This document shows positions 25,890 through 36,561 of a DNA stretch of 64,000 bases, piece after piece (within the stretch, counting starts at the first letter, position 1; each line of letters begins with the position of its first letter). Both the position numbers and the translations under genes were made by a program. The stretch is from Aliivibrio fischeri. Its GTDB lineage: Bacteria > Pseudomonadota > Gammaproteobacteria > Enterobacterales > Vibrionaceae. Location of the stretch: contig CP160629.1 in the NCBI GenBank assembly GCA_038993745.2, forward strand, positions 930,001-994,000, written 5' to 3'. The notes beneath the pieces are model-generated. The model made no database searches. It saw only the letters and a program-made list of their open reading frames with translations, and had not been told where the DNA came from.

Positions 25890-27491
25890 ATGAGTCAATC
25901 GGTAAGTATTCCTGAAGGTGAGGTGGTTGAGAAACCACTTGAACCTGAGATCCCACGTCGTCATTGGATAGCATTATTTGGTGGTTTGATTGGTGCCTTT
26001 ATGGCGATCCTTGATATTCAAATCACTAACTCATCTCTAAAAGACATTCAAGGTGCATTATCGGCAACCATGGATGAGAGTTCTTGGATTTCCACCTCTT
26101 ATCTTGTTGCTGAAATGATAGCGATTCCATTAAGTGGTTGGCTGTCTGTGGCGCTTGGTAAACGTCGTTATCTAACATGGACAACCGTCGTATTTACCGT
26201 TGCTTCATTACTGTGTTCTTTTTCATGGAACATGGGCTCGATGATTGTGTTTCGTGCCATTCAAGGCTTTAGTGGTGGTGCGTTAATTCCTCTGGCGTTT
26301 TCCCTTGTGGTTCATTTATTACCTGTGAACAAACGTGCGGTGGGGATGGCTCTGTTTGGGGTAACGGCGACCTTTGCTCCTTCTATTGGTCCAACGCTTG
26401 GTGGTTGGTTAACTGAGCATTTTTCTTGGCACTATATTTTTTATATCAACCTGCCACCGGCAATCGCTTTACTGTGTATGGTGAATTATGGTTTGGATGA
26501 TGAGCCATTAAAGCTAGAAAGCCTATTGAAGGCCGATTGGCTTGGTATTATCACCATGGCGATAGGTTTGGGTTGTTTAGAAGTGGTACTTGAAGAAGGG
26601 AACCGTGAAGAATGGTTTAGCTCAAGCTTTATCATTACGTTATCTATTATCTCAGTAATTAGCTTAACCTATTTTATTATCAATGAGTTGCAGCATAAAA
26701 AACCATTGGTGAACTTGCGGTTATTAAAACAAAGTCAGTTTGCTATGTCGTGCATTGCGTATTTGATTTTGGGTATGGCGCTGCTGGGTTCTATCTATGT
26801 GTTGCCAATGTATATGATCCAAATTCAAGGATATAACGCCTTGGAGATTGGTGAAGTACTAATGTGGATGGGTTTTCCTCAATTATTGATCTTCCCATTA
26901 GTGCCGAAATTAACGCAGATCATTAAAGCAAAATATTTGGTGTTCTTTGGTTTCTCTATGTTTGGTATTAGCTGTTTTGTAAATACACACATGAGTTATT
27001 TATTTGGTGGTGATCAGCTCATTTTCTCCATGATATTACGTGCGATAGGCAGTCCGTTTATTATGGTTCCTTTGTCGTTGGTGGCAATGGAAGGGATCCA
27101 AAAGCAAGAAGTGGCCGATGCATCAACCATTACTAATGTTTTGAGAAACCTTGGTGGTGCGTTCAGTATTGCCTTTATTGCGACGCTATTGGACAACAAA
27201 ACACGTGAGCATTTGGCGCACATTAAAGAAACGTTAACCAGTGTGAGTACGGATGGTTGGTATCAATTAAACCAGAGTGCTGCGATGTTTGTAGCCAAAG
27301 GCAGCGATCCGACAACGGCAATGCAGCAAGCCAAAGCATCATTGACGCTAACTATGCAGCGAGATGCGGCGATCATGGCGTATAATGATGTCTTTTTTAT
27401 GATGTCCTGCTTCCTTGCTTTTGCTGCGGTTTTGATGTTTTTTGTTAAATCGAATGGCAAGCCTGATCCTATGGCAGGCGGCGCGCACTAA
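25890..27491 (+). CDS. DHA2-family multidrug transporter, EmrB-like
   Basis: A 533-residue transporter with 14 predicted helices. DHA2 signatures include LDIQITNSSLKDIQGAL in helix 1 and GFSGGALIPLAFSLV, with ALFGVTATFAPSIGPTLGGW as the motif C region. It exports hydrophobic drugs by proton exchange together with the adaptor encoded just upstream. The pair is a typical VceAB/EmrAB unit, and the substrate cannot be inferred from sequence. No clear terminator follows before rsuA. Confidence 0.88.
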   Translation: MSQSVSIPEGEVVEKPLEPEIPRRHWIALFGGLIGAFMAILDIQITNSSLKDIQGALSATMDESSWISTSYLVAEMIAIPLSGWLSVALGKRRYLTWTTVVFTVASLLCSFSWNMGSMIVFRAIQGFSGGALIPLAFSLVVHLLPVNKRAVGMALFGVTATFAPSIGPTLGGWLTEHFSWHYIFYINLPPAIALLCMVNYGLDDEPLKLESLLKADWLGIITMAIGLGCLEVVLEEGNREEWFSSSFIITLSIISVISLTYFIINELQHKKPLVNLRLLKQSQFAMSCIAYLILGMALLGSIYVLPMYMIQIQGYNALEIGEVLMWMGFPQLLIFPLVPKLTQIIKAKYLVFFGFSMFGISCFVNTHMSYLFGGDQLIFSMILRAIGSPFIMVPLSLVAMEGIQKQEVADASTITNVLRNLGGAFSIAFIATLLDNKTREHLAHIKETLTSVSTDGWYQLNQSAAMFVAKGSDPTTAMQQAKASLTLTMQRDAAIMAYNDVFFMMSCFLAFAAVLMFFVKSNGKPDPMAGGAH

Positions 27492-27563
27492 CAAATCTGG
27501 GTTGATGCTCGCATCTTTAAAAGGTTTGGGTATAATGCGCCAGAATATTGAAATGAGGTTCTC

Positions 27564-28268
27564 ATGCGTTTAGATAAATTTTTGTGCGAAACATTAGGTG
27601 CCACTCGTAAAGAAGCAACTCGAATCATTAAAAGTGGTACGGTTACTGTTGATGGAGTGAAAACAAAAGTAACATCTGTAAAAGTAACAGATGATTCAAC
27701 AGTTGAATGGGATGGACGTGAACTGAAATTCCATGGTCCTCGCTACATTATGCTATTTAAACCAGATGGTTATGTATGTTCTCATGAAGACAGTACACAC
27801 CCATCTGCATTGTCTTTATTAGATGAAGTGAACCTTGAGAAGCTGCATTTTGCAGGCCGTTTAGATGTTGATACTACCGGTTTAGTACTTATCACTGATG
27901 ATGGCCAATGGTCACATAAGATCACATCACCAAAACGTAAGTGTGCGAAAACATACCGTGTATGGCTTGCTGATCCAATTGGTGCTGATTACGCTGAGAA
28001 ATTGGAAGCGGGCATTCAGCTTAAGAGCGAAAAGGATCTAACGATGCCAGCAGTAATGGAAGTTGTTGATGAAGAAGAACACGAACTTCTATTAACTATC
28101 CATGAAGGTAAATACCACCAAGTTAAGCGTATGTTTGCAGCTTTAGGTAATAAAGTTGAAGGTTTACACCGTGCTCAAATCGGTGGTTTAGGTTTGGATT
28201 ATTCTCTAGAACCAGGTGAGTACCGTTACTTAACTGATGAAGAAGTTGAAGCGGTATTTGGCGAATAA
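27564..28268 (+). CDS. rsuA: 16S rRNA pseudouridine(516) synthase RsuA
   Basis: A 234-residue protein with an N-terminal S4 RNA-binding domain (MRLDKFLCETLGATRKEA) and a catalytic domain with the family motif HFAGRLDVDTTGLVLITDDG, where the first Asp is the nucleophile. Conserved wording such as GYVCSHEDSTHPSAL and EGKYHQVKRMFAALGN matches E. coli RsuA. It has its own -10 box, TATAAT at 27531-27536. The following bcr gene is also its neighbour in E. coli. Confidence 0.93.
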   Translation: MRLDKFLCETLGATRKEATRIIKSGTVTVDGVKTKVTSVKVTDDSTVEWDGRELKFHGPRYIMLFKPDGYVCSHEDSTHPSALSLLDEVNLEKLHFAGRLDVDTTGLVLITDDGQWSHKITSPKRKCAKTYRVWLADPIGADYAEKLEAGIQLKSEKDLTMPAVMEVVDEEEHELLLTIHEGKYHQVKRMFAALGNKVEGLHRAQIGGLGLDYSLEPGEYRYLTDEEVEAVFGE

Positions 28269-28295
28269 TTAATCAGCCTTATCAATCCAATATTA

Positions 28296-28330
28296 AAAAC
28301 GGCGTGGCATTTATGTCTCGCCGTTTTTTT
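28296..28330 (+). terminator. rsuA terminator
   Basis: Stem AAAACGGCG/CGCCGTTTT followed by a T-run, 30 bases after the rsuA stop. Confidence 0.8.
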
Positions 28331-28401
28331 GTGTAAATTTTATGCAAAGTGCTCGAATATAAAAGGCATGTTGTAATAGGGCGTGATACTATGATGAGTC
28401 A

Positions 28402-28430
28402 AATAAGTATCTGATCATTCTTGCTTGAAT
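28402..28430. repeat. Partial copy of the palindromic intergenic repeat
   Basis: AATAAGTATCTGATCATTCTTGCTTG matches the left part of the 9285-9447 element with two or three substitutions. The TACCAATCC end is missing. Confidence 0.45.
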
Positions 28431-28482
28431 CGGTATTGTTTGAACTCCTGTCCTGCTGTTTTATTTTATTGGTATCGCCGTT

Positions 28483-29687
28483 ATGTCATCCGCTGAAACT
28501 GCTCTTTCTGAGCCCCCAAAATTAAGCATACTACTGGTTATTATTTTAGGTGCAATTTCTGCACTTACTCCATTAGCTATTGATATGTATGTACCTGCGA
28601 TGCCAAGTATTGCTTCTGACTTAGGCGTTACTTCTGGTTCAGTACAGATGACATTAACCGCTTATACTGCGGGCTTTGCCATTGCTCAATTAATTCATGG
28701 CCCGTTAGCTGACAGTTATGGTCGACGTCCAGTCTTGATTATTGGTACGGTCTTATTTGCTATTTGTGCGGTCATTGGTGCTTTAGTTGGTGGCATTGAA
28801 TCCTTGATGTACATTCGTGTTTTACAAGGTGTTGCTGGTGCAGCTTCTGCGGTAGTGGTTCAAGCTATTGTTCGTGACATGTTTAACAAAGAAGATTTCG
28901 CACGAATGATGGCATTCATTACTTTGGTGATGACAGTAGCGCCTCTGGTTGCCCCTATGGTGGGTGGACATATGGCGGTGTGGTTTGGCTGGCGTTCTAT
29001 TTTCTGGTTGCTAGCGGGTTTTGCTGTGCTGATTATTTTGGCTATTTTATGGCGTATTCCTGAAACCTTAACAGAAGAGAACCGTTCACCGTTTAGGCTA
29101 ATGACGTCACTACGAAATTACCGCTCGTTATTTAAAAACCCTGTCTCTCTTGGTTTGATTTTTTCTGGAGCGTTTTCTTTCGCTGGAATGTTCTCATTTT
29201 TAACCGCTGGTTCGTTTGTTTACATTGATATTTATGGTGTGAGTGTTTCGAACTTTGGTTATCTGTTTGGCCTTAATGTGGTGTTCTTAATTATTATGAC
29301 CACGATTAATGGCCGCATTGTTAAGAAAATGGGCTCACATAACATGGTGAAACTGGGTATCTCAATCCAATTATTCGCGGGTATTTTGATGGTTGTAGGC
29401 CAATTACTCGATTGGGTTTATGGGGTACAGTGGTTCCAGTGGTTTTATTTGTTGGTTGTATTTCTACCATAGGTAGTAACACCATGGGCTTATTATTAAG
29501 TCATTACCCTAAAATGGCAGGTACTGCTTCGTCATTAGCGGGTACATTACGTTTTGGTACTGGTTCATTGGTCGGGGCGTGTATTGCAATGTTCCCTTCT
29601 GATTCGGCTTGGCCTATGGTAAGTTCCATGGCAGCATGTTCTATATTATCTTTTGGTTGTTATTTTGTGTTTGGACGAAAAGCGTAA
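28483..29687 (+). CDS. bcr: Bcr/CflA-family multidrug efflux transporter (frameshifted)
   Basis: A 12-helix DHA1 transporter. The N-terminus has the family block TPLAIDMYVPAMPSIASDLG, and GPLADSYGRRPVL is motif A. The frame runs to 29472, but family-like sequence continues from about 29412 in the next frame (GLWGTVVPVVLFVGCISTIGSN ... YFVFGRKA). Adding one base near 29405-29416 joins the halves into a protein of about 400 residues, normal for Bcr. It follows rsuA as in E. coli. The next gene starts directly after its stop. Confidence 0.82.
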
Positions 29688-30368
29688 ATGAGTAAAGAAA
29701 AAAAAGCAGTTGATTATTATCAAGAAATTCAACGAGTAATTAATAGTGCTCTTGGTGATCTACAAGAGTCTAAAGACAGTGGCCGTTTACCTAAAAACCC
29801 GGTAAGTGCAAACCACTTTTTAATTCGTTGGGTAACAACTGCAATTAAGTCTCAACGTTTTGCACATTGCGTTGCAAAAGATTTGATGACTTGGCAAAAA
29901 GAAGGGCGCACAAAAGGTACTGGTACTCAATTACCTGTGCGTTTTGAACAATACTCTCGTTTATACGCTGAGTTAGCACCTGTTGAGCAAGCGGCATCCA
30001 TTTCTAAATCTGCGATTATGGCGTGGGGTGAATCATTAGAAGAGAAAGAGTGGTGTGTAACAACTGAATATGAAGTATTAGAAAAAGCATCGCTGTTTTC
30101 TGATGGTGATCATTCATTCATCATTTGTTCTACTCAACTTGAATCATGCTTTGATGCTGAAAGTGAAGAGTTAATTAAACCACTGACTTGTTATGTTCGT
30201 GGTAATCACCATGAGTTTGTTGAATCTGCTTTTGAGCATGGATTAATGGTGCATAAGCGTTCTGATTACAAATCAAAAGTGAAGTACCATGGAGAGTATT
30301 TAATTTACCCTCATAATCACGGTACTCAGTTAGGTGAAATCCCATTTTCATTTAACGTGAAAAAATAA
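29688..30368 (+). CDS. DUF2913-like protein of unknown function
   Basis: A 226-residue soluble protein with no signal or membrane segment. It starts immediately after the bcr stop (TAAATG), so it is probably co-transcribed. Features such as PVSANHFLIRWVTTAIKSQRF and CVAKDLMTWQKEGRTKG resemble DUF2913 proteins of Vibrionaceae, recalled from memory. No catalytic motif is seen. A terminator follows. Confidence 0.6.
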   Translation: MSKEKKAVDYYQEIQRVINSALGDLQESKDSGRLPKNPVSANHFLIRWVTTAIKSQRFAHCVAKDLMTWQKEGRTKGTGTQLPVRFEQYSRLYAELAPVEQAASISKSAIMAWGESLEEKEWCVTTEYEVLEKASLFSDGDHSFIICSTQLESCFDAESEELIKPLTCYVRGNHHEFVESAFEHGLMVHKRSDYKSKVKYHGEYLIYPHNHGTQLGEIPFSFNVKK

Positions 30369-30384
30369 TCGATTATCGAGATTG

Positions 30385-30412
30385 GATGGGTTCTTAGTAG
30401 AGCCCATTTTTT
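30385..30412 (+). terminator. Terminator after the DUF2913-like gene
   Basis: Stem ATGGGTTCT/AGAGCCCAT with one wobble pair, then a run of T on the plus strand. Confidence 0.75.
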
Positions 30413-30420
30413 TATTCTTC

Positions 30421-31863
30421 CTATCCTTTTTCTTCTTTCTCAGCTTTTTTACATATCGCTTTTACCATGCCTTTGAAGATAAAAAGGTGTGCGGGAAACA
30501 TCGCAAACCAATACATTAATCCCCAAAACCCTTTTGGGTGCCACCAAGCACGAACATCTAACTCTCTGGTATTATTTTCAAGCTCTTTTATTGAAAATTC
30601 GAGTCGTCCTAACCCCGGAGCGGTCATTCCAAATAATAGAGATAAAAATTCGTTGTTTTCACAACGGATCACTTTCCAAGAATCAATGTAGTCACCTAGT
30701 TGCAACTGATCTGATTTTGGTTTTCTTCGTATAGGAAAAGATCCGCCAAGCAGTGGATCAAGCCACTCTCTGGTTCGCCATAGTCCATTGGCAAAGAAGT
30801 AGCCTTCAGGTCCTCCAAGTCGCAATATCACTTTCCACAGTGAACTAGCCGATGCGTTAGTTGTAAAACTGGCTCCGGCTTGTTTAGGGTAGTAACCGTA
30901 ATCGGGTTGCCAGCGACGCAGTGCACTTGGGTCAAATCCCCATATTTCCCCTTGCAGACTATTGGTAGAGGTATGGTTAGCCAATTTCAATGCTTCAGAA
31001 AGTGGGGTGAGTGTTTGAGGCATGAGTTGCTGTATTTTGGAGTTATCTGCAAGCAAATCATGGTCTATCCCTGCGAGAAGTGCACGTCCTAACTCTGATG
31101 GAACCGAGGTAATAATTCCAAGCCATAAACCTGCAAATTTGGGTGAAATAAAACGAGTTGGAATAATTTTGATGGATTTATTTAGTCGTTTAGCCAGAAG
31201 GTTAAAGAGCTGAAGGTAGGTAACGGTATCTGGTCCTCCTGCTTCTAAGGAAAGCGAGCTACTAACCTCGATATCAAGGCATTGAATGAGGTAATCATTT
31301 AGATTATCAATGGCGATAGGGTTGGCTTGAGAATGAATCCATTTAGGGCAGAGAATGATGGGTAAGTGATTAATAAAATCTGTCATGATCTCAAGGGCGG
31401 CAGAGCCTGCACCGATAATAATGCCCGATTGAATTTCAATGGTGATGATGCCGGTAGAGCGAAGAATTTCCCCAGTTTTTTGTCGAGCTAGTAAATGTTG
31501 CGAATGGTGATTCTCTGGTTGTAATGCACTTAAATAGATAATCCGTTTCAATTGGGATTGTTTAGCTACATCTGCAAAATTTTGAGCTAAGGAGACTTCA
31601 TAATCTATAAAATCATGACCGTGTGACATCCCATGTACTAAGAAATAGCCAATATCACAATCAGCCAAGAGTGGTTCGATTGTCGTTTTATCTTCTAAAT
31701 CAAGGTATTCACAGCGCAAGTTAGGGTGGTGCTGAACTCTATCGGTTAAATACTGGATATTTCGGGCACAGGCAATAACCTGATGTCCTTGCTCTAATAA
31801 CAACGGAATTAACTGAGATCCTATGTACCCTGATGCACCAACAATAATTATCCTATGAGCCAT
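30421..31863 (-). CDS. NAD(P)-binding SDR protein with C-terminal DUF2867
   Basis: A 480-residue protein with an atypical SDR domain at the N-terminus (IIIVGASGYIGSQLIPLL, the GxxGxxG fold) and a C-terminal DUF2867 domain (about residues 330-475: GGPEGYFFANGLWRTREWLDPLLGG). This fusion is common in proteobacteria, where its substrate is unknown; NAD(P)-dependent nucleotide-sugar or quinone chemistry has been suggested for related proteins. A hydrophobic segment near the end (FWGLMYWFAMFPAHLFIF) may touch the membrane. It is a single minus-strand gene. Confidence 0.75.
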   Translation of the reverse strand: MAHRIIIVGASGYIGSQLIPLLLEQGHQVIACARNIQYLTDRVQHHPNLRCEYLDLEDKTTIEPLLADCDIGYFLVHGMSHGHDFIDYEVSLAQNFADVAKQSQLKRIIYLSALQPENHHSQHLLARQKTGEILRSTGIITIEIQSGIIIGAGSAALEIMTDFINHLPIILCPKWIHSQANPIAIDNLNDYLIQCLDIEVSSSLSLEAGGPDTVTYLQLFNLLAKRLNKSIKIIPTRFISPKFAGLWLGIITSVPSELGRALLAGIDHDLLADNSKIQQLMPQTLTPLSEALKLANHTSTNSLQGEIWGFDPSALRRWQPDYGYYPKQAGASFTTNASASSLWKVILRLGGPEGYFFANGLWRTREWLDPLLGGSFPIRRKPKSDQLQLGDYIDSWKVIRCENNEFLSLLFGMTAPGLGRLEFSIKELENNTRELDVRAWWHPKGFWGLMYWFAMFPAHLFIFKGMVKAICKKAEKEEKG

Positions 31864-32171
31864 TTTTAAGAATCCATCCTTATTCTAATTGTTTTTCTTA
31901 TTAATATTAATTTGAGTTTAGTACAATTTATGACCATCTACTTAATTTCATCATTACTTTTGAGACATGATGAAATGAATAAGTGAACTGGAAAATTTAT
32001 TTAATGAAATCAAAAAAATAGATTTAAGAACTGGGTAGATAAGTGGCAAAAGTTAGCATTATGTTCGGTATCTGTGTCGAACTGCGAGTTAGGCCATAAA
32101 AAGCTTTAAGAAGTAAGGGGAATAGTGTAGATTCTGTTACCGATATCACAATACATCTTTTGAGAGGGGAT
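31864..32171. other. Intergenic region between SDR gene and ABC transporter operon
   Basis: 308 bases with divergent genes on both sides. It must hold both promoters. It is AT-rich and shows no convincing hairpin, repeat or open frame. Confidence 0.4.
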
Positions 32172-32843
32172 ATGTTAAAGCTGACAAACCTGAATAAAGG
32201 TTATTTGGATGGTGGCGAGTTTCATCCAATCCTTCAAGGGGCAGAATTAACAATTGAGCAAGGAGCTCAGATAGCATTAATGGGCGAAAGTGGCTCAGGA
32301 AAAAGCACCCTCTTAAATCTTATCGCAGGCCTAGATAGTGTAGACAGTGGTGAAATTAGTATCGCTGGTTTTTCAATGCACGCCCCTGAACAAAGTTCTC
32401 GAACTTCTTACCGTAGAAACAATATTGGCTTAGTATTTCAACAGTTTAACCTTCTTCCTACGTTAAGCGTGGCAGATAACATTCGTTTTTGTCGCCAACT
32501 TAAAGGGTTAAGAGACGATGATGCGTTATGGCGTCAAATTATCTCAGCTCTTGATCTTATGCCTCTACTTGGTCGTTATCCTGAAGAAATTTCTGGTGGA
32601 CAACAGCAACGAGCTGCGATTGCTCGAGCTCTGTATATGGAACCAAAATTATTACTTGCGGATGAGCCAACCGGTAGCCTCGATGAAAAAAATGCTGAAG
32701 CAGTAATGCGTTTGTTAACACGATTATCTCGTGATCTTCATTGCACACTTTTATTGGTGACTCACAGTGAGAAAGTGGCAGAGCATATGGATGGTTTGGT
32801 TAAACTTCAGGGAGGCTTACTGAATGTTATTTCCGGTAGCTAA
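32172..32843 (+). CDS. ABC transporter ATP-binding protein (AttE-like, LolD type)
   Basis: A 223-residue ATPase starting at ATG 32172 behind GAGAGGGG; a TTG four codons earlier is less likely. Walker A GESGSGKST is at 38-46, the signature is SGGQQQRAA, and Walker B runs into LLLADEPTGSLDE. It belongs to the MacB/LolD subgroup that powers FtsX-like permeases. It overlaps the permease gene by 20 bases, and with the lipocalin-like gene forms an AttEFGH-type operon. The substrate is unknown. Confidence 0.85.
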   Translation: MLKLTNLNKGYLDGGEFHPILQGAELTIEQGAQIALMGESGSGKSTLLNLIAGLDSVDSGEISIAGFSMHAPEQSSRTSYRRNNIGLVFQQFNLLPTLSVADNIRFCRQLKGLRDDDALWRQIISALDLMPLLGRYPEEISGGQQQRAAIARALYMEPKLLLADEPTGSLDEKNAEAVMRLLTRLSRDLHCTLLLVTHSEKVAEHMDGLVKLQGGLLNVISGS

Positions 32844-35276
32844 AGCGCTTCTTGGACACTACCGTAAACATCCGTTGCAAATCTTTTTAGTGTGGCTTGG
32901 TTTAACACTCGGAGTTGCTTTACTTGTTGGTGTTCTCGCGATAAACCATCACGCTAAAGTCAGTTATAGCGAAGGCGAAAAGCTTTTCTCAAATCCTTTT
33001 CCTAATCGTATTCGCTCTATTCAAGATAATGTTGTTATCCCTCAGGCGTTTTATATTAATTTACGTCGGGCTGGCTACACCTCTTGCATGCCTATACAAA
33101 CCTTGCATTTAGAAACCAATGAAAAGATTGATATCTCAATGGTTGGTATCGATCCTATTGCGTTAATGCAGATTTCATCAGGGAACTTAGCAAACACGGA
33201 CAATATGTTGTCTTTAATGCGTCCTCCGTTCCCGTATTGATCAGTAAGCCGCTAGCTTCGTATTTTAGCTTAAAAGATGGCGATTATATTGAGTTAAAAA
33301 ACCAATCCAATATTGGCCCTGTTATTGTTGATAAACAAAATCGCTTGGCGGGCTCTCGACTGTTTTCAGATATTGCACTGACTAAGATGCTAGGCCATAA
33401 AGCGGGCTTTAATGTCATTTTATGCGGAGCAATGTCAGAGCAAAAAAAAGAGCGTTTAGAGCGAATGCTTCCTCGTGGATTGCAGCTTGAAACCCATAAA
33501 GAATCTGGCTTAACGGCGCTGACCAATGCGTTTCATACCAATTTATTAGCGATGGGGATGCTTTCTTTTATCGTTGGTCTCTTTATTTTCTATCAAGCTA
33601 TGTCGCTCTCTTTTGTGCAGAGACAGCCGTTGGTTGGGACGCTACGTCAAATTGGTGTATCAACTAAAGAATTGATTATGGCCATGAGCCTCGAAGTGAT
33701 CATTTGGATCATTATTGGCTGGATAAGTGGTAACTTTTTTGGCTTATTGTTGGCAAATGAATTAATGCCGACGGTTTCGAATAGTTTGTATTCGTTGTAT
33801 AACGCTGAAGTGGATTTATTAATCTCATGGAGTTGGGATTGGAGTTATCAAAGTCTGCTAATGGCCGTATTAGGGTGTGTATTAGCTTGTGGTTGGCCGT
33901 TGTACCGTCTTTTAACTATTGAGCCAATTCGCTTAACTGCTCGTCTATCTTTAGCACGTTTTGCAGGTAAAGAGTTTGAAGTTCAAGCTATCATCGCTTG
34001 TGTGATTTTGGTTGCTGCTTATCTGATAAATTTATTACCTCATAGTCACAGAAATGGGTTTATGCTGATTGGCTTCTTAATGATAAGTATTGGGTTGTTA
34101 ACCCCGTTTATTATTTGGAAGTTTTTTGATTGGCTTTCTTATACGTTGCCATCAGCAAAAGCACGTTGGTTCTTCTCTGATTCAGCAGCAAGCTTAAGTT
34201 ATCGTGGTGTAGCGGCAATGGCATTTATGCTTGCGCTAGCATCTAATATTGGCGTGGAAACCATGGTTGGCAGCTTTAGAGCAACCACTAACAATTGGTT
34301 AGAGCAACGTTTGGCTGCTGATATCTATATTGAACCAAGTAAAGCGTCAGCTGGACGAATTAGTTATTGGTTAGAAAAACAACCTGAAGTGAAATCTGTG
34401 TGGCGTCAGTGGAAGATTGATTATCAAACAGAATTCGGCAATTTAGAGATCATCAGTACTGGTTCTACTGAGGGTGAGAAAAATGCGTTAACCATGAAAG
34501 TGGCGATTCCTGATTACTGGTATTCGCTTCATCATGGACGCAATGTATTAATCAGTGAATCCATGTCATTGAAATGGGACTTAAAACCGGGTGATTACAT
34601 CGATCTTCCTGCTCCTATGGGAAACAATTGGCAGATTTCTGGTGTGTATTATGATTACGGAAATCCGTATAACCAATTGTTGCTCTCTCATGGGACGTGG
34701 TTAAAGGCGTTTGGTGGTCAGGGTAAAACCGGGATTGGGGTTGTACTAACTGATCAATCAAAAAGAACCGAATTAATTGGGCGAGTATTAAAACAGTATC
34801 GATTATCTGCAGAGCAGGTTAGCGATAATAATAATATTCAAATACAGGCAATGCGTGTGTTTGATAGAACATTTATTGTTACGGGAACCCTTGGTAATCT
34901 GACGTTAGTTATTGCTGTCTTTGGTCTGTTTTTTGCCACATTGGTTGGTGAAATATCACGACAAAGACAAACTGCATTATTGCGATGTTTAGGTCTGTCT
35001 GGCAAAGAGTTGGTGCTGCTTGGTGGCTTACAGTTGCTGGTTATTGGCTTATTTACCATTCTTATTGCGTTGCCATTAGGACTGATTTTGTCACAGTTAT
35101 TGATTGATATTGTTATGAAATATGCTTTTGGTTGGACAATGGAAATCCATTACTTCCCTAAAGAGTATACCATCACGTTCTTATGGACTTTACTGGCTTT
35201 AACTGTTGCTGGTGCTGGAACCATTTGGAGAGTAACAAAGCGACAAGCCATTACTTCATTAAGGGAATCTTTGTAA
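32824..35276 (+). CDS. FtsX-like ABC permease (AttF/AttG-like, frameshifted)
   Basis: A permease of about 816 residues split into 32824-33240 and 33237-35276. The first part has a signal-anchor segment (FLVWLGLTLGVALLVGVLAI) and the start of a MacB-like periplasmic domain. The second carries further periplasmic sequence and two FtsX blocks (about 33540-34170 and 34860-35270). The halves join as RPPFPVLISKPLASYF if one C is added to the run at 33231-33233. It is a double-length permease with two FtsX domains. The stop overlaps the next start by one base. Confidence 0.78.
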
Positions 35277-36397
35277 TGCAAAACCAAAATAAAAAGAACA
35301 GTAGCTTGATAATATCAGCGCTGATTTTGATTGCTATTTTAGGTTGTGCTCTCGCTTATTATTTTAATTGGCAGCAGGTAAACGTAGAAAGAAACGGGGA
35401 AGCAAGCACCATTTTTTCTCATACGGATGGGGCTTTTTTTGAACCCGTTTTACCTGATACTCCCATCGTTTTTCCTAAAGATTATCAAGAACACCCCGAA
35501 TATCAGCATGAAAAATGGCTAATGACGGTGAATGCCAAAAATCAAAATGGTGATGCGATTGGTATACAGTGGAGTATGTTTAGGGTTTCTAACGATGATA
35601 GAGAAACTAAGGGATGGTTAGATCCTAGTTTGTATATTGCTAAGGTTGTGATAACAACGAAAAATGGTAAATGGTTTGCTGAACGCTTAGCTCGTGGTGG
35701 TATTGGACAGGTAGGAGTAAGTCAACGTCCATACCGAGTTTGGATTGATGACTGGGAGTGGAGAAGTTTAGGTAGAACACCATTTCCAGGACGATTAGCA
35801 GCATCTTCTGATGATTTCTCTTTAAAGCTATCCCTTAATTCTAATACGTTCCCTGTTCTAATGGGTGAAAAGGGTTATTTAAAGAAACACGATTTTCTTC
35901 CTATCGCTTCTTATGAATACATAGAGCCTTTTATTGCTGTGCGCGGCAGCGTTACCTTTGATAATCAAACTTATACGATTACAGGACAAGGCTTATTAGA
36001 GCATGAGTGGGCGAGTGGCTTTTTTGATGAAAATCAGTACGGCAGAGATTGGTTTGCTATTAATTTGGATAATCAGACTAAACTGATAGTGACACAATAT
36101 CGATACCAAGATCATCCACCATACCAATTTGGCGCTTTATTGAGAAAAAATGGCAGCTATACGTTACTTAGTGAAGAAGATCTCACTTTACAAACTTTGC
36201 CTGCTCGCCAACTAAAAAATGGTCGAAAAGTGCCGCTACAATGGATTATAAATATTCCAAAATACGATATTAATTTAACCACTCAAGTAATGAGAAATGA
36301 ACAGTGGTTAGACGCATTTATTCCTTATTGGCAAGGACCAATAACAACAACGGGTTCACATCAAGCTTCTGGATTCATGCAATTAGCTGGATATTAA
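35276..36397 (+). CDS. AttH-like lipocalin-domain protein
   Basis: A 373-residue protein starting at ATG 35276, which overlaps the permease stop (TAATG); the longer frame upstream is a shadow. One N-terminal transmembrane anchor (SLIISALILIAILGCALAYYF) is followed by an AttH/CrtC-type lipocalin-like domain (HPEYQHEKWLMTVNA, GQGLLEHEWASGFF). Proteins of this family accompany LolD/FtsX-type transporters in AttEFGH systems and probably bind a hydrophobic cargo in the periplasm. The cargo is unknown, and similarity to carotenoid hydratases does not imply that reaction here. Confidence 0.78.
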   Translation: MQNQNKKNSSLIISALILIAILGCALAYYFNWQQVNVERNGEASTIFSHTDGAFFEPVLPDTPIVFPKDYQEHPEYQHEKWLMTVNAKNQNGDAIGIQWSMFRVSNDDRETKGWLDPSLYIAKVVITTKNGKWFAERLARGGIGQVGVSQRPYRVWIDDWEWRSLGRTPFPGRLAASSDDFSLKLSLNSNTFPVLMGEKGYLKKHDFLPIASYEYIEPFIAVRGSVTFDNQTYTITGQGLLEHEWASGFFDENQYGRDWFAINLDNQTKLIVTQYRYQDHPPYQFGALLRKNGSYTLLSEEDLTLQTLPARQLKNGRKVPLQWIINIPKYDINLTTQVMRNEQWLDAFIPYWQGPITTTGSHQASGFMQLAGY

Positions 36398-36439
36398 TTG
36401 AATTGAATATAGACGATGCGAATAAAGCGCTGTAAAACG

Positions 36440-36469
36440 CTTAACACTTCGGATTTTCCGATGTGTAAG
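36440..36469. repeat. Imperfect hairpin between attH-like gene and nhaA
   Basis: Arms CTTAACACTTCGGA and TCCGATGTGTAAG with a TTT loop. There is no following T-run. It may be a weak terminator of the ABC operon or an operator/leader structure of nhaA. Confidence 0.35.
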
Positions 36470-36561
36470 CTCTGAACAAGCGATTATTCTTGATATTGAT
36501 CAACGGGTAGACTTTTCTTATTCGTTTTTCAGTAAACCATAATTATAAGCAAGGACATCTT

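Noticed and set aside
35183..35275. Extended 404-residue start for the AttH-like protein
   Set aside because: The extra 31 codons lie inside the permease gene in another frame, and the ATG at 35276 overlaps the permease stop and starts before the membrane anchor.
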